A model generated the notes under the pieces. It made no database searches. It was given only the letters and a program-made list of their open reading frames with translations, and had not been told where the DNA came from. This document shows, in pieces, positions 38,152-46,682 of a stretch of 64,000 nt of DNA. A program made the position numbers and the translations under genes. Numbering within the stretch: the first letter of the stretch is position 1; each line of letters begins with the position of its first letter. The stretch is from assembly GCA_900543445.1 (NCBI GenBank), contig UQRC01000004.1:1-64000 (forward strand), given 5' to 3'. Source of the stretch: an uncultured Lachnobacterium sp. (GTDB taxonomy: Bacteria > Bacillota > Clostridia > Lachnospirales > Lachnospiraceae).

Positions 38152-38898
38152 GTGGAAAAAGTGCGTTACATGATTTCGGATGCCGCTGCGATGGCAGGCG
38201 TGGAATCACATGTGTTACGTTACTGGGAAGAAGAACTCGATCTGACGATCCCGCGCAACGAGATGGGTCATCGATACTATACACGAGAAAACATACAGGA
38301 GTTTCAGAAGATAAAACAATTGAAGGAACAGGGGTATCAGTTGAAAGCGATCCGGTTTATTTTACATAACGGATCGATGGACAAGCCGGATATGAGGGAC
38401 GCGAATTTGGCATCGCTCAAAACTGAGTCTGAGATGTCAAGTCTTAACCATGTGCAGCCATCGACGATACCAACAAATACATCCTCAAAAATGAATAGCT
38501 CTGTGACCCCGGCAGTAGCAGAAAATGCATCGGTGTCTTCCGTCCGACACGATAGACAGATTTCACAAACGACCTCTTCACAGATACCACAAGTCGACCA
38601 ACTTTCTGCGGAGGAGCGCATGGCGCAGTTTCGCGAGTTGATGAGTGATATTGTCGGACGTGCGATCGCACAGAACAACGAAGAATTGAGCTTAAACATC
38701 GGGCAGGAAGTGCGTGAAACTGTACTCAAGGAAATGAATTACCTGTTTCGTGAGCAGGAGGAGGCACAGGAAGAACGCTACAAGAAACTGGACGCCGCCA
38801 TCCGTGGAAATCTCCGTAAGAAGAGACCTCTTTTTGCCAAAAAGGACAAGCCGGAAAAAACCGCCAAAGATAAGGCGGGTGCCGTGCCAACTACATAA
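38152..38898 (+). CDS. MerR-family helix-turn-helix protein with C-terminal coiled coil
   Basis: The 248-residue protein starts at GTG 38152 (AGGAGG 8 nt upstream). Residues 5-70 form a MerR winged helix (AAMAGVESHVLRYWEEELDL, GHRYYTRENIQEF). A Ser/Thr-rich linker of about 75 residues follows, then an amphipathic coiled coil (LGMRDANL... region and QEEAQEERYKKLDAAIRG). No sensor domain is visible. It resembles sporulation- or chromosome-related MerR-type proteins of Clostridia. The basic C-terminal tail (KKDKPEKTAKDK) could bind nucleic acid. Confidence 0.75.
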   Translation: MEKVRYMISDAAAMAGVESHVLRYWEEELDLTIPRNEMGHRYYTRENIQEFQKIKQLKEQGYQLKAIRFILHNGSMDKPDMRDANLASLKTESEMSSLNHVQPSTIPTNTSSKMNSSVTPAVAENASVSSVRHDRQISQTTSSQIPQVDQLSAEERMAQFRELMSDIVGRAIAQNNEELSLNIGQEVRETVLKEMNYLFREQEEAQEERYKKLDAAIRGNLRKKRPLFAKKDKPEKTAKDKAGAVPTT

Positions 38899-38902
38899 TA
38901 GA

Positions 38903-38936
38903 AGCCGGAGGGCACACACGCTCTCCGGCTTTTCTT
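38903..38936 (+). terminator. intrinsic terminator of the MerR-like gene
   Basis: AAGCCGGAG and CTCCGGCTT arms with an 11-nt loop; TTTCTTTG follows on the plus strand. Confidence 0.85.
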
Positions 38937-39001
38937 TGTTTTTCGGCTATGCTAAAATAACTAAGTACCTATATCATCAAATTTAATGAATGGTGTATCT
39001 T

Positions 39002-39163
39002 ATGAAACGAAGAAAAACGCGCCTGATTGCAGCAGGCATTTTATTTGCGCTCTCACTTTTATTTTCTCGCATATCCATATCCGTAGATGGATTTGGTGGA
39101 TGGATTTTACTTGGAATAAGTGGATTACTGTTTATTTTTGCAATTATTTCAATAATACTATAG
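39002..39163 (+). CDS. 53-residue double-helix membrane protein
   Basis: A 53-codon open frame (ATG 39002, TAG 39161-39163) encodes a basic start MKRRKTRLI, a hydrophobic helix AAGILFALSLLF, a short loop with VDGFGG, and a second helix WILLGISGLLFIFAIISIIL. This looks like a two-pass membrane protein and no antisense gene explains the pattern. The ribosome site is weak (GAATGGTG). It follows the terminator of the MerR-like gene and precedes the 33-bp repeats. No family is recognised. Confidence 0.5.
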   Translation: MKRRKTRLIAAGILFALSLLFSRISISVDGFGGWILLGISGLLFIFAIISIIL

Positions 39164-39180
39164 TTCCGCCAATATTCGTT

Positions 39181-39257
39181 TGCCCCGTTTTTGCAATCGT
39201 TTTATCGATATTTTGCCCCGTTTTTCGCGTTCTTATTTATGTGAACTGCCCCGTTTT
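39181..39257. repeat. three TGCCCCGTTTT units, period exactly 33 bp
   Basis: TGCCCCG starts at 39181, 39214 and 39247; the preceding bases differ and each is followed by TTTT. The array lies between the 53-residue ORF and the 3' end of the anti-sigma-like gene. The spacers are unlike each other. Confidence 0.7.
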
Positions 39258-39294
39258 ATTTCTCCGGGACGGTTCTCCTTCCACAACTTATAAA

Positions 39295-40689
39295 TTATTC
39301 AGGCGAGATTACCTGCCCCAGATGATACCCGTCTTTCGCATTTCCGGCCACACCGAGCATATACTTCGTTCCCCAGTCTACATCCAGTGCAACTTCATTC
39401 TGCACCTCATGGGTGTTTCCGTCCTTATCGATAAGGCTCAGTTTCAAGGTTATGCGGGAGCCATCTGGAATGTTCTTCGGGAAATCCTCCGCGATCAATT
39501 GAAAATCGATATTCTCTCCAGTCTGAAAAACGACATCATCTCCAGCTATAACGGATTGATGCGTCTGTTCACCCTCACACTCCACATCAAGCTTCATTCC
39601 ACTCACATCATCTTCTGCGAAATTGGAGATCGTAAACTGCAGAACATTCTCCGTCAGTTTCTCACTCTCCGTATCCCCTGCCGGCGCGCTTGAATCGGCC
39701 TCTGTCGTACTGATTACCACGTTGGAAAATCCGATTTTCTGCACCAGACTCTCCAATAGATTCATGTTTTTGCCAACTTCCTTGATATCGCATCCGGCGA
39801 ACTCAGTTGCCTCGCTGCTCGTGACCGTAAGCTGCTTCGTTTCTCCATCGACCTGATACTCATAAACAACCTCCCCGAGATTTCCAATCTGCGACAGATA
39901 GAGATACGCATACTGCTTCAAGCGCTCCTCAAACGCTTTCTCCCGATTGGAAGAGAAATTATTTTCAAATATCATCTTCCACGCATACGGTTCCTGTGAT
40001 GTCTGCAGTTCATTCTTGAAATTGCCGGTGTATGCGGTCATGTTGAGCGCCTGCACAACCTTGCCATCGGCAGACATATCCCCGATATACGGATTATATG
40101 CGGCATACAGATTCGAAGTCAAAGGCGAGATTTTCTCTCCATTCGCCCAGACAATGCGATCACCGATCTTTACCTGAGAGATCCTGTCAGAAGAAGTTGT
40201 CTCATAGGACGCATCCTTTGTATTTTTATAAAAAATGCTTTTTGGCACACAGCGCACCCTGATCTCGACCGTACCATCCAATTCATCAAAATCGATCCTT
40301 TGAATCCCCTGGTCGGAAGTTGTGCTGATGGTCACTGCCAGTTTTGCGTCATGCACATCAAGATTGTAAGACAGATATTCTGTATTCACATACCTTCCAC
40401 CGAACAGATACGTTCCGCAGTAAATCGATGCCGCGCAGACGAGAAGAAGCACAACTCCAATGATCGCCATCTTACGCTGCTTTCGCTTCGTTTTCTTCAG
40501 AAAATCGATCTCTTTTCGCTCCGGCTCCGGCAGCTCGATCTCCGGCGCACGCATCTGTTGCAACGCCTCCTCACACGCGCTACAGTCTTTCATATGTTCC
40601 TCAATCTCTTTATTCGTCACATCACTGGTCAGTCCGTCAATGTAGGACGGCAACAGATCTCGAATGATCTCACATGGAATTTTACTCAT
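39295..40689 (-). CDS. anti-sigma-like membrane protein with zinc-finger N-terminus
   Basis: The 464-residue protein starts MSKIPCEIIRDLLPSYIDGL and contains HMKDCSACEEAL, a zf-HC2-type anti-sigma zinc motif (His, Cys, Cys). A membrane helix lies at about 76-95 (MAIIGVVLLLVCAASIYC). The large extracytoplasmic part has repeated beta-strand segments and no recognised enzyme motif. AAGGAGG lies 8 nt upstream of the ATG at 40689. The start overlaps the sigma factor stop by 8 nt. It presumably sequesters the partner sigma factor at the membrane. Confidence 0.82.
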   Translation of the reverse strand: MSKIPCEIIRDLLPSYIDGLTSDVTNKEIEEHMKDCSACEEALQQMRAPEIELPEPERKEIDFLKKTKRKQRKMAIIGVVLLLVCAASIYCGTYLFGGRYVNTEYLSYNLDVHDAKLAVTISTTSDQGIQRIDFDELDGTVEIRVRCVPKSIFYKNTKDASYETTSSDRISQVKIGDRIVWANGEKISPLTSNLYAAYNPYIGDMSADGKVVQALNMTAYTGNFKNELQTSQEPYAWKMIFENNFSSNREKAFEERLKQYAYLYLSQIGNLGEVVYEYQVDGETKQLTVTSSEATEFAGCDIKEVGKNMNLLESLVQKIGFSNVVISTTEADSSAPAGDTESEKLTENVLQFTISNFAEDDVSGMKLDVECEGEQTHQSVIAGDDVVFQTGENIDFQLIAEDFPKNIPDGSRITLKLSLIDKDGNTHEVQNEVALDVDWGTKYMLGVAGNAKDGYHLGQVISPE

Positions 40690-41176
40690 TTTCTTCGACC
40701 TCCTTCTTGAGCCTCTCCTTTGCCCGATAGTAGCTGACACGCGCCCAGTTCTCTGACTTTCCCATAATCTCTCCGATCTCCCGGAAGGACAGATTTCCGA
40801 AAATGCGCAGATACAAAATCTCCCTGTAAGGTTCCGGACACGAATGCAGCTTCCGCATCAGCTCCACGCGCCGCTCAGCACTCAGGATTTCTGTCTCGAC
40901 ACTCGCGCCTGAAAGTCCCGGCTGCGTATCGATATCTTCCTCCGCCGGATGCTTTCGATAGTAGGCTGACAGCTGATTCTTCGCAATCGCACAAAGCCAC
41001 GTGGATATCCTGCAGCTTCCGTCGAAACGCTCAATGCTTCGCACCGCCTGATAGAAGGTCTCCTGCGTCAGTTCTTCCGCAAGATCCGCATTCTGTGTCT
41101 TCGACAGAAGATATTTGTACACAGTCTGCGCGTATTTCTGATAGATTTCTTCCATTACGATTCCCTTCGACTGCAT
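40682..41176 (-). CDS. ECF-type RNA polymerase sigma factor
   Basis: This 164-residue protein has region 2 (KYAQTVYKYLLSKTQNADLA, RISTWLCAIAKNQL) and region 4 (YREILYLRIFGNLSFREIGE, then WARVSYYRAKERL). GGAGGCG lies about 7 nt before the ATG at 41176. It forms a coupled pair with the zinc-finger anti-sigma protein downstream. The two products differ from those at 15-16.6 kb, so the window encodes two ECF systems. Confidence 0.9.
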   Translation of the reverse strand: MQSKGIVMEEIYQKYAQTVYKYLLSKTQNADLAEELTQETFYQAVRSIERFDGSCRISTWLCAIAKNQLSAYYRKHPAEEDIDTQPGLSGASVETEILSAERRVELMRKLHSCPEPYREILYLRIFGNLSFREIGEIMGKSENWARVSYYRAKERLKKEVEENE

Positions 41177-41275
41177 TCGTTCGCCTCCTTTCCCTACTTC
41201 ATTTTGTTCTATCTGTTAATGTTTATTATTTGTGATTCGTTACACATTTGCAACAAACTTTTCATGATTTTTACG

Positions 41276-41312
41276 CCAAAAAACAGAGCCCCGGAAATCT
41301 CCAGGACTCTGC
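41276..41312 (-). terminator. intrinsic terminator of the permease cluster
   Basis: CAGAG-TCCTGG and CCGGGG-CTCTG arms (41284-41311) with internal mismatches; TTTTTTGG follows on the minus strand. Confidence 0.75.
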
Positions 41313-41335
41313 GTATTCCTACACTATATTCAATT

Positions 41336-42736
41336 CTACCAGATATGCCGCATCCTGCGCACTTTGTAATACAATTCGTTGTCCATCGCCATCACTTTCT
41401 CGATCGGCACCGCCTTAAAAACCGGCATTTTCATCTTATACTTCGTCCAGAAGAACGCATAGATGCTGAGTGCGATAATGGTAACGCCCGTGATCAGCCA
41501 GATCATCAGCCGCTCGTGCGGATCGGTTGAGATATAGAAGATCATGTAAGCGGTTCCGACAATTCCGATCAGTGGAAAAAGCGGTCCACATGGCACCTTG
41601 AAGCTTCGTGGCGCATGCGGAAGTTTCTTTCTGAGGATCAGAACGTCCATATGTGCAAATATGTAAGTGATCATCCAGAATACCGATCCGACGAGGATCA
41701 GGAACTCGATCATGTCGGAGGATCCGTCACTGATATAGGCAAAGATAAACATCGCTACCGAAATGGATATGACTCCGAAATACGGAACGCCTTTTTTATT
41801 GGTCTTCGCAAAAATCTGCGGGAGCATATTCATCTTGGCCATGCCCTGTCCGATATAAGCAAGTCCGTTGACGCCGGAGTTCTGCGTACTGATGACAGCA
41901 AGTGCTGCAACGAGTGCCATCCAGATCTTTCCTGCTTTTCCAAGAAGAAGCTCTCCGTACAGCATATGCGGTGCGGCAGAGTTCGCAAGATCGGTCCACG
42001 GTGTGTAGTGATAGAATCCCAATACCATAATGGACTGCATGATCAGAATGACGATGAGTCCGAGAGCCATACCAAGCGGTACATTTTTCTTGGCATTTTT
42101 CACCTGACCGGAGATCGGGATTGCAAATTCAGCACCGATAAAAAGCCAGAATGCAACGGCTGTCATGGAGATGACCTGTGCCGGGCTTGTTGCCATATTG
42201 GCCGGCTGCGAGATAACCTCTCCGGTTCCGAGCTTAAACACACCAATGAGTCCCATAACGACCATAGATCCAACCAGCAGGAAGGCTACAAGATCCTGCA
42301 GCTTTGCAAACATATCAACGCCTTTCAGGTTGGCGATCATAACGACCGCCATCATGATCGCGGTATACACAATACTTGGAATCGGCAGTGGGATAACCTC
42401 CGACATTGCATATGCAAAAATGGATGCTTCGACACCTGCCGATAAGATATTACAGATCAGATATCCACCGACCATGGACACGATCGTCGGCAGCGGTCCC
42501 ATGCAGGCCAATGTATACTGCGCAAGTCCTCCGGTAATGTTTGGCATAAGCGCATTCAGTTCCGATAACGATCCGATGGTCGTCAGATTCAAAAGACATG
42601 CAACGACCATTGCCCCGATAAATACAATTCCAACTTCACCAGCGCCCTGACCAAGCGAGACCAGACAACTGGTTGCAATGACAAGACCTACAGAAGTAGA
42701 AACGACACTTCCAAGTCCTAATTTCTTCTCTTCCAT
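41336..42736 (-). CDS. APC family amino acid permease
   Basis: The 466-residue membrane protein has about 12 helices, starting SVVSTSVGLVIATSCLVSLG (helix 1 with the substrate/ion-binding unwinding region) and ending in a cytoplasmic tail (KMPVFKAVPIEKVMAMDNEL). The family imports amino acids or amines by proton or sodium symport or exchange. It is the last gene of the oxidoreductase-PII cluster and lies 10 nt after the PII gene, so PII may regulate it, as GlnK does AmtB in other systems. The substrate is likely that of the dehydrogenase. Confidence 0.88.
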   Translation of the reverse strand: MEEKKLGLGSVVSTSVGLVIATSCLVSLGQGAGEVGIVFIGAMVVACLLNLTTIGSLSELNALMPNITGGLAQYTLACMGPLPTIVSMVGGYLICNILSAGVEASIFAYAMSEVIPLPIPSIVYTAIMMAVVMIANLKGVDMFAKLQDLVAFLLVGSMVVMGLIGVFKLGTGEVISQPANMATSPAQVISMTAVAFWLFIGAEFAIPISGQVKNAKKNVPLGMALGLIVILIMQSIMVLGFYHYTPWTDLANSAAPHMLYGELLLGKAGKIWMALVAALAVISTQNSGVNGLAYIGQGMAKMNMLPQIFAKTNKKGVPYFGVISISVAMFIFAYISDGSSDMIEFLILVGSVFWMITYIFAHMDVLILRKKLPHAPRSFKVPCGPLFPLIGIVGTAYMIFYISTDPHERLMIWLITGVTIIALSIYAFFWTKYKMKMPVFKAVPIEKVMAMDNELYYKVRRMRHIW

Positions 42737-42746
42737 AAGCAGCCTC

Positions 42747-43097
42747 CTAGAGTGCGTCTATGCCTTCGTCTCCGGTTCGTACCTTGATCACATTGTCCAG
42801 TGAGTACACAAAAATCTTACCGTCCCCGATATGACCGGTATAAAGAATCTGTTTTACTGCTTCTACAATCTCGCGAACCTTACCGGTTTCGACAACAAGA
42901 TTGATCTGCTGCTTCGGAAGAAGCACAATCTCTTCATTCTCCTCCACCGCATATTCCGCAGAACCTTTCTGGATACCGCAGCCCATAACCTGCATAACCG
43001 TCATTCCTCTTACGCCGAGGTGGCTGAGTTCCTTCTGCAGTTCCGCAAATTTCGTAAAACTTGTAATGATTTCAATTTTGGATAAGCCTGTAGCCAT
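42747..43097 (-). CDS. PII-family signal protein
   Basis: This 116-residue protein has the PII fold, with the C-terminal signature TGHIGDGKIFVYSLDNVIKV at 87-106 (ATP/2-oxoglutarate pocket) and a T-loop at about 36-55 (KGSAEYAVEEN, LLPK). It senses nitrogen/energy state by binding 2-oxoglutarate and ADP/ATP and usually controls a transporter or enzyme. Its neighbours here, an APC permease rather than AmtB, suggest control of amino-acid uptake. AAAGGAGG is 9 nt upstream of the ATG at 43097. Confidence 0.9.
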   Translation of the reverse strand: MATGLSKIEIITSFTKFAELQKELSHLGVRGMTVMQVMGCGIQKGSAEYAVEENEEIVLLPKQQINLVVETGKVREIVEAVKQILYTGHIGDGKIFVYSLDNVIKVRTGDEGIDAL

Positions 43098-43110
43098 AAT
43101 GTGTCCTCCT

Positions 43111-43893
43111 TTATTCAACATTCATCATGTATTTCATATATTTTTCCGGAGTAAGTCCCGTAAAATTCTTGAATTCCTTTACCATATGAGACTGATCGTA
43201 ATATCCACTCTCCTGCGCCATATCATAGAATGCCTCATCCTTGTGAAGTGCCATCTCCTCTAAGGTATTCTGAAAACGCACAATTTTCTCGAAAGTCTTG
43301 GGACTGATTCCATGCATCTCGTGAAATGTCCTACGCACATAACATTCCGAATAACCGGTATCCTGTGCGATCTCTTTTATGGATACATTTCCTTTCGTCT
43401 CATAGATGCGGTTTCTGATATATGCCTCAATATTGCCTTTTGCATCCGTCGGTGTATGTTTTTGTCCTGCCTCTGCAAGCGTTTTGTGAATGATTGATGC
43501 CCTCTCGCGCATGCTTTTTGCCTGCGAAAGCGCTTCATCGATCTTCGCACCATACGCATCCGATGGAATCTCAAGATCGGTATTGATAATGTCTCCAATG
43601 GAAATCCCTTTCGGTAAGATACACTGTCCCGGAAGAAACCGGATTCCGAAATATGTCCGGTTCTTTTCAAACGGCCAGTATTTCATCTTCAAAACCGTTC
43701 CTCCGAGAAAACATCGGACATCGTCCTTACCGATCGCATATAACAGATCTACGCAACCATCCGGCACCGCATTGATCGGCTGTGCCGTTGGCTCCTCCTC
43801 AAACGCATAATATTCGAAAATATGCTCGCCACTACCTCGCATACTCTGATATTCCTTCGCATTTTTTTGTACATATGGTTGCAGTAGATTCAT
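43111..43893 (-). CDS. AraC-family transcriptional regulator
   Basis: The 260-residue protein has two C-terminal helix-turn-helices (IKEIAQDTGYSECYVRRTFH and QSHMVKEFKNFTGLTPEKYM), the AraC signature, and an N-terminal sensor domain of the DUF6597-like type (INAVPDGCVDLLYAIGKDDV). It lies between the cyclodeaminase-like and PII genes of the cluster. It is the prime candidate to bind the 21-bp box found upstream of both transcription units. ATG at 43893 follows AAGAGG. Confidence 0.88.
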   Translation of the reverse strand: MNLLQPYVQKNAKEYQSMRGSGEHIFEYYAFEEEPTAQPINAVPDGCVDLLYAIGKDDVRCFLGGTVLKMKYWPFEKNRTYFGIRFLPGQCILPKGISIGDIINTDLEIPSDAYGAKIDEALSQAKSMRERASIIHKTLAEAGQKHTPTDAKGNIEAYIRNRIYETKGNVSIKEIAQDTGYSECYVRRTFHEMHGISPKTFEKIVRFQNTLEEMALHKDEAFYDMAQESGYYDQSHMVKEFKNFTGLTPEKYMKYMMNVE

Positions 43894-43905
43894 AAACATC
43901 GCCTC

Positions 43906-45039
43906 TTATGCCATGTCTGGTTTATCCCACAGCGGAAGAGTTACGCCGATTCCTTTTGCAAGTGCATTCTTGTATACCTCATGTCCCCATGCAATATCTT
44001 CAACCGGCATACCGCCTACGGAAAAGATAATGATCTCATCGTCATTTTCCCGACCGACATGCTTTCCTGTGATAATGTCGGAGATGTCGATAATATCTTC
44101 ACGCTTTGCCAGTCCCTCATGTACCAGATCGGTAAAAAGCGAACCAACGATACAGACGGTATCGTATGTCGGATATGGGTATTCCTCTTCCCACGCCTCA
44201 TACAGACTGTAGTTGTCAACAACCATCTTGCATCGCTTTGCGACAAATTCCTTGCTGTCAAATCTCGCTGCAGATGGCATCGAAATCAAAGCGCCTTTTT
44301 TCACCCACTCTTCTTTGATTTCCGGGAAGGTGGATACGTCGTTTAAGACGGTTGTGGTAAAGCTGATAATATCGCTATCCCGTATTGCTTCTTCATTGTC
44401 CTTGCAGACAATAATTTCTTTCAACTGTGGAAACTCTTCCTTTGCCCATGCGACAAAATTGTCCAGTGACTTTGCGCCTCTTCCTTTTACCTTCAGGGTA
44501 TCCAGCTTCGGACACACTGCCATAAATGCTGCCAGAGAAGTCTTTCCCATGACACCCGGTCCGATGATTGATACAATCTTAGAATCCTTTCTCGCAAGGT
44601 ATCTTGCGCCGACTCCCGGTATTCCACCAGTCCGATAGGAACTCAGAAGGTTTGCCGACATTAGGGCAAGTGGTGCTCCGGTATCCTTATCATTGAGCAT
44701 CATCATGAGGATGGAGCGCGGAAGGCCTTTTTCCTTATTCTCAATATTCGAACCGTACCATTTCATTCCTGCAAGCTGGTGCTTTCCTCCAAGGTATGCC
44801 GGCATCGCCATAAATCTGCGGTCAGGACCGTTCTTCGGCATCCCCGGGAATTTCGGATCGTCCGGAAACATGATCATGCAGCCATGCGAATTGTGATTCT
44901 CGCCGCCCATCATGTAATCACCTTTATTTAAAGTAACCAGAAGATCCTCCATGCAGTCCACGCAATTTCCCATGTCCTTGACACCGGCCTTGATCATATC
45001 CGGCTCGGAAAGATAAAGAAAATCAATTTTTGTATCCAT
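43906..45039 (-). CDS. ornithine cyclodeaminase / mu-crystallin family protein
   Basis: The 377-residue protein has the NAD(P)-binding Rossmann motif IIGPGVMGKTSLAAFM near 160 and the family blocks ALMSANLLSSYRTGGIPGVGARYL and AGKHVGREND-like C-terminal segment. Members are ornithine cyclodeaminases, ketimine reductases or alanine dehydrogenases; some databases label close relatives as tyramine oxidase subunit B. The start ATG at 45039 lies 9 nt from AGGAGG; an earlier ATG is too close. In this cluster it probably interconverts an imine/amine intermediate with the dehydrogenase. The exact substrate is open. Confidence 0.85.
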   Translation of the reverse strand: MDTKIDFLYLSEPDMIKAGVKDMGNCVDCMEDLLVTLNKGDYMMGGENHNSHGCMIMFPDDPKFPGMPKNGPDRRFMAMPAYLGGKHQLAGMKWYGSNIENKEKGLPRSILMMMLNDKDTGAPLALMSANLLSSYRTGGIPGVGARYLARKDSKIVSIIGPGVMGKTSLAAFMAVCPKLDTLKVKGRGAKSLDNFVAWAKEEFPQLKEIIVCKDNEEAIRDSDIISFTTTVLNDVSTFPEIKEEWVKKGALISMPSAARFDSKEFVAKRCKMVVDNYSLYEAWEEEYPYPTYDTVCIVGSLFTDLVHEGLAKREDIIDISDIITGKHVGRENDDEIIIFSVGGMPVEDIAWGHEVYKNALAKGIGVTLPLWDKPDMA

Positions 45040-45073
45040 AGTTGTCATCCTCCTTTACATTTCTGCAAAAGAG

Positions 45074-45109
45074 AAAAAAGGCGTCAGATATCCATCTATC
45101 TGACGCCTT
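45074..45109 (-). terminator. attenuator hairpin in the leader of the cyclodeaminase unit
   Basis: GGCGTCAGATA and TATCTGACGCC form an 11-bp stem with a small loop; TTTTTTCTC follows on the minus strand. It lies 35 nt before the ATG and downstream of the box at 45185-45205. The same arrangement recurs at 48614-48648. Confidence 0.85.
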
Positions 45110-45184
45110 CGTCCTCTTTACTCTAGCATGATTTTTTCGATTATTCAAGTATTTTTCTTTATTATATTAGTCTCTGCATTTCAT

Positions 45185-45205
45185 TTTGTATTGTAAAAAA
45201 CGATA
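45185..45205 (-). promoter_or_regulatory. shared 21-bp box, copy in front of the cyclodeaminase unit
   Basis: The 21 bases are identical to 48686-48706. On the minus strand they read as TATCGTTTTTTACAATACAA plus one more A. They lie 145 nt before the 45039 start codon. It is a candidate AraC-protein operator or promoter element. Confidence 0.8.
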
Positions 45206-45217
45206 GAAACTTAATTT

Positions 45218-46357
45218 TTATTTGTTTGGCATGAAACGATTCGGTGCAAGTGCACTCAGATCAACAACCGTTTCTTCGCCATGTACCATCTGGGAAAGCA
45301 TCAGTCCGACTGCCGGAGCTGTTCCGAATCCATGTCCGGTAAATCCGCATGCTACGATCAGTCCCTCCGCATCTAAACATGGTCCGATGAACGGTACTCC
45401 GTCAAACGCATTGTCCAGCCATCCGCACCAGCTTCTGACGACCTTGGCATCTTTCAGACACGGAACATAGTCCATGACCGCGCGGCAGCTTGCGGAAAGT
45501 GTCATCGAGTTGGTATACAACTTGGACGGATCATCCATATCGGTTACTTCCTCATATCCACACTCGGAACCGAATACAAAGGAACCGTGATGTGCCTGAT
45601 GTCCGTAGAAATCAGCCGCTGCAGTACCAAGCATAATATCAAACATATGTGGCTGCATCTCTGTCACGAACATTTCATCGATCAGGCGGGTCATCGGAAG
45701 ATCAACACCAACGGTTCTTGCGATCGCACGGCTCTCATATCCGGCAGCAAGAATGATCTGCTCGCCTTCAAAGACAGTTCCATCGGTCAGAATAACCTGA
45801 CGGACTTTTCCACGGATCTTCTTAAGCATCTGAACCTTTGCGTCGGTATAATAAGAGACGCCAAGCTCTAAGGAACGCTTATAATAACCTAAAGTTGTTG
45901 TCAATGGGTTCGCATGTCCGTCCGTTGGACACCAGCTTGCACCGATAATGTCTTTGGAAAGATATGGACAGATTTCCTGTACTTCTTTCGCATCCACCAT
46001 CTCGACACCAAGTCCGACCTTTTTCGCATTGTCGGCAAGTGTCTGCAGCTTCTTTAAGTGTGCCTCTGTCTTGCCGAGTCGCAGATTCCCTTTCTGCGTG
46101 TATTCCACATCCACACCAAGTTCTTCGGAAAGTGTCGGCCACAAATGCTGAATTCCGTACATTGCGTAAGGAAGCTCTCTGACATCTCGACCGGATTGTC
46201 TGACACCGCCACCGTTACGACAGCTTCCGCCATGTCCGATACTCTTCGTGGATTCCAGCACAATAACATTTTTTGTTCCTGATTTCGCAAGGTAGTAGGC
46301 TGTAGCGCATCCAACAACACCACCACCGATAATGATTACGTCTGCTGTTCTATTCAT
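45218..46357 (-). CDS. FAD-dependent amino acid/amine dehydrogenase (DAO family), beta-type subunit
   Basis: The 379-residue protein has an N-terminal FAD motif VIIIGGGVVGCATAYYLAK near 6-24 and the DAO fold (SCRNGGGVRQSGRD, VACGFTGHGFGTAPAVG). It resembles subunits of glycine or sarcosine oxidase, HcnC and hydroxyproline dehydrogenase. It oxidises an amine or amino acid to an imine and passes electrons to its FAD/Fe-S partner. It overlaps the BFD-like gene by 8 nt and is the last gene of the first transcription unit. Confidence 0.88.
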   Translation of the reverse strand: MNRTADVIIIGGGVVGCATAYYLAKSGTKNVIVLESTKSIGHGGSCRNGGGVRQSGRDVRELPYAMYGIQHLWPTLSEELGVDVEYTQKGNLRLGKTEAHLKKLQTLADNAKKVGLGVEMVDAKEVQEICPYLSKDIIGASWCPTDGHANPLTTTLGYYKRSLELGVSYYTDAKVQMLKKIRGKVRQVILTDGTVFEGEQIILAAGYESRAIARTVGVDLPMTRLIDEMFVTEMQPHMFDIMLGTAAADFYGHQAHHGSFVFGSECGYEEVTDMDDPSKLYTNSMTLSASCRAVMDYVPCLKDAKVVRSWCGWLDNAFDGVPFIGPCLDAEGLIVACGFTGHGFGTAPAVGLMLSQMVHGEETVVDLSALAPNRFMPNK

Positions 46358-46682
46358 GCTTACCACCCTGATCCTTTCCTAAAATCTCCATTTCAATCGG
46401 TCTCATAGGTGCTCTTGCCGAAGCCGGCTCCACATAATCCGGCGCTTCTTTTAATTCGGCAGCCATAATGGATTTCACCAGTCTGCTGCAGGTCTGTCCC
46501 TGACAAAGTCCCATTCCGTTTCTCAAATATCTTCGCATTTCCTCTATGGTAAAAATGCCTTCGTGTACCGCCTTACGGATTTCTCCTTTGGTGACCTCTT
46601 CGCATCTGCATACCAGCAAACCATCATCCGCACCCGGTACAAACGGTCCAATTTCGTCTAATTTCTGTCTGATATCTATCAT
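46350..46682 (-). CDS. BFD-like [2Fe-2S] subunit
   Basis: This 110-residue protein has a BFD-like motif C25-x-C27 (VCRCEEVT) and C60-x4-C65 (LCQGQTC), which binds one [2Fe-2S] cluster. In heterotrimeric or heterotetrameric amino-acid dehydrogenases this is a small electron-transfer subunit or the C-terminal part of another subunit. It overlaps the upstream gene by 4 nt and the downstream gene by 8 nt. AAGGAGG is upstream. Confidence 0.87.
   Translation of the reverse strand: MIDIRQKLDEIGPFVPGADDGLLVCRCEEVTKGEIRKAVHEGIFTIEEMRRYLRNGMGLCQGQTCSRLVKSIMAAELKEAPDYVEPASARAPMRPIEMEILGKDQGGKHE

Noticed and set aside
39181-39257. CRISPR-like or leader repeats at 33-bp period
   Set aside because: Only 11 bases are shared per unit; too short and too few for a CRISPR.
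41615-42445. 276-codon plus-strand open frame
   Set aside because: Antisense to the APC permease gene, with no ribosome site and no family resemblance; caused by codon bias of the real gene.
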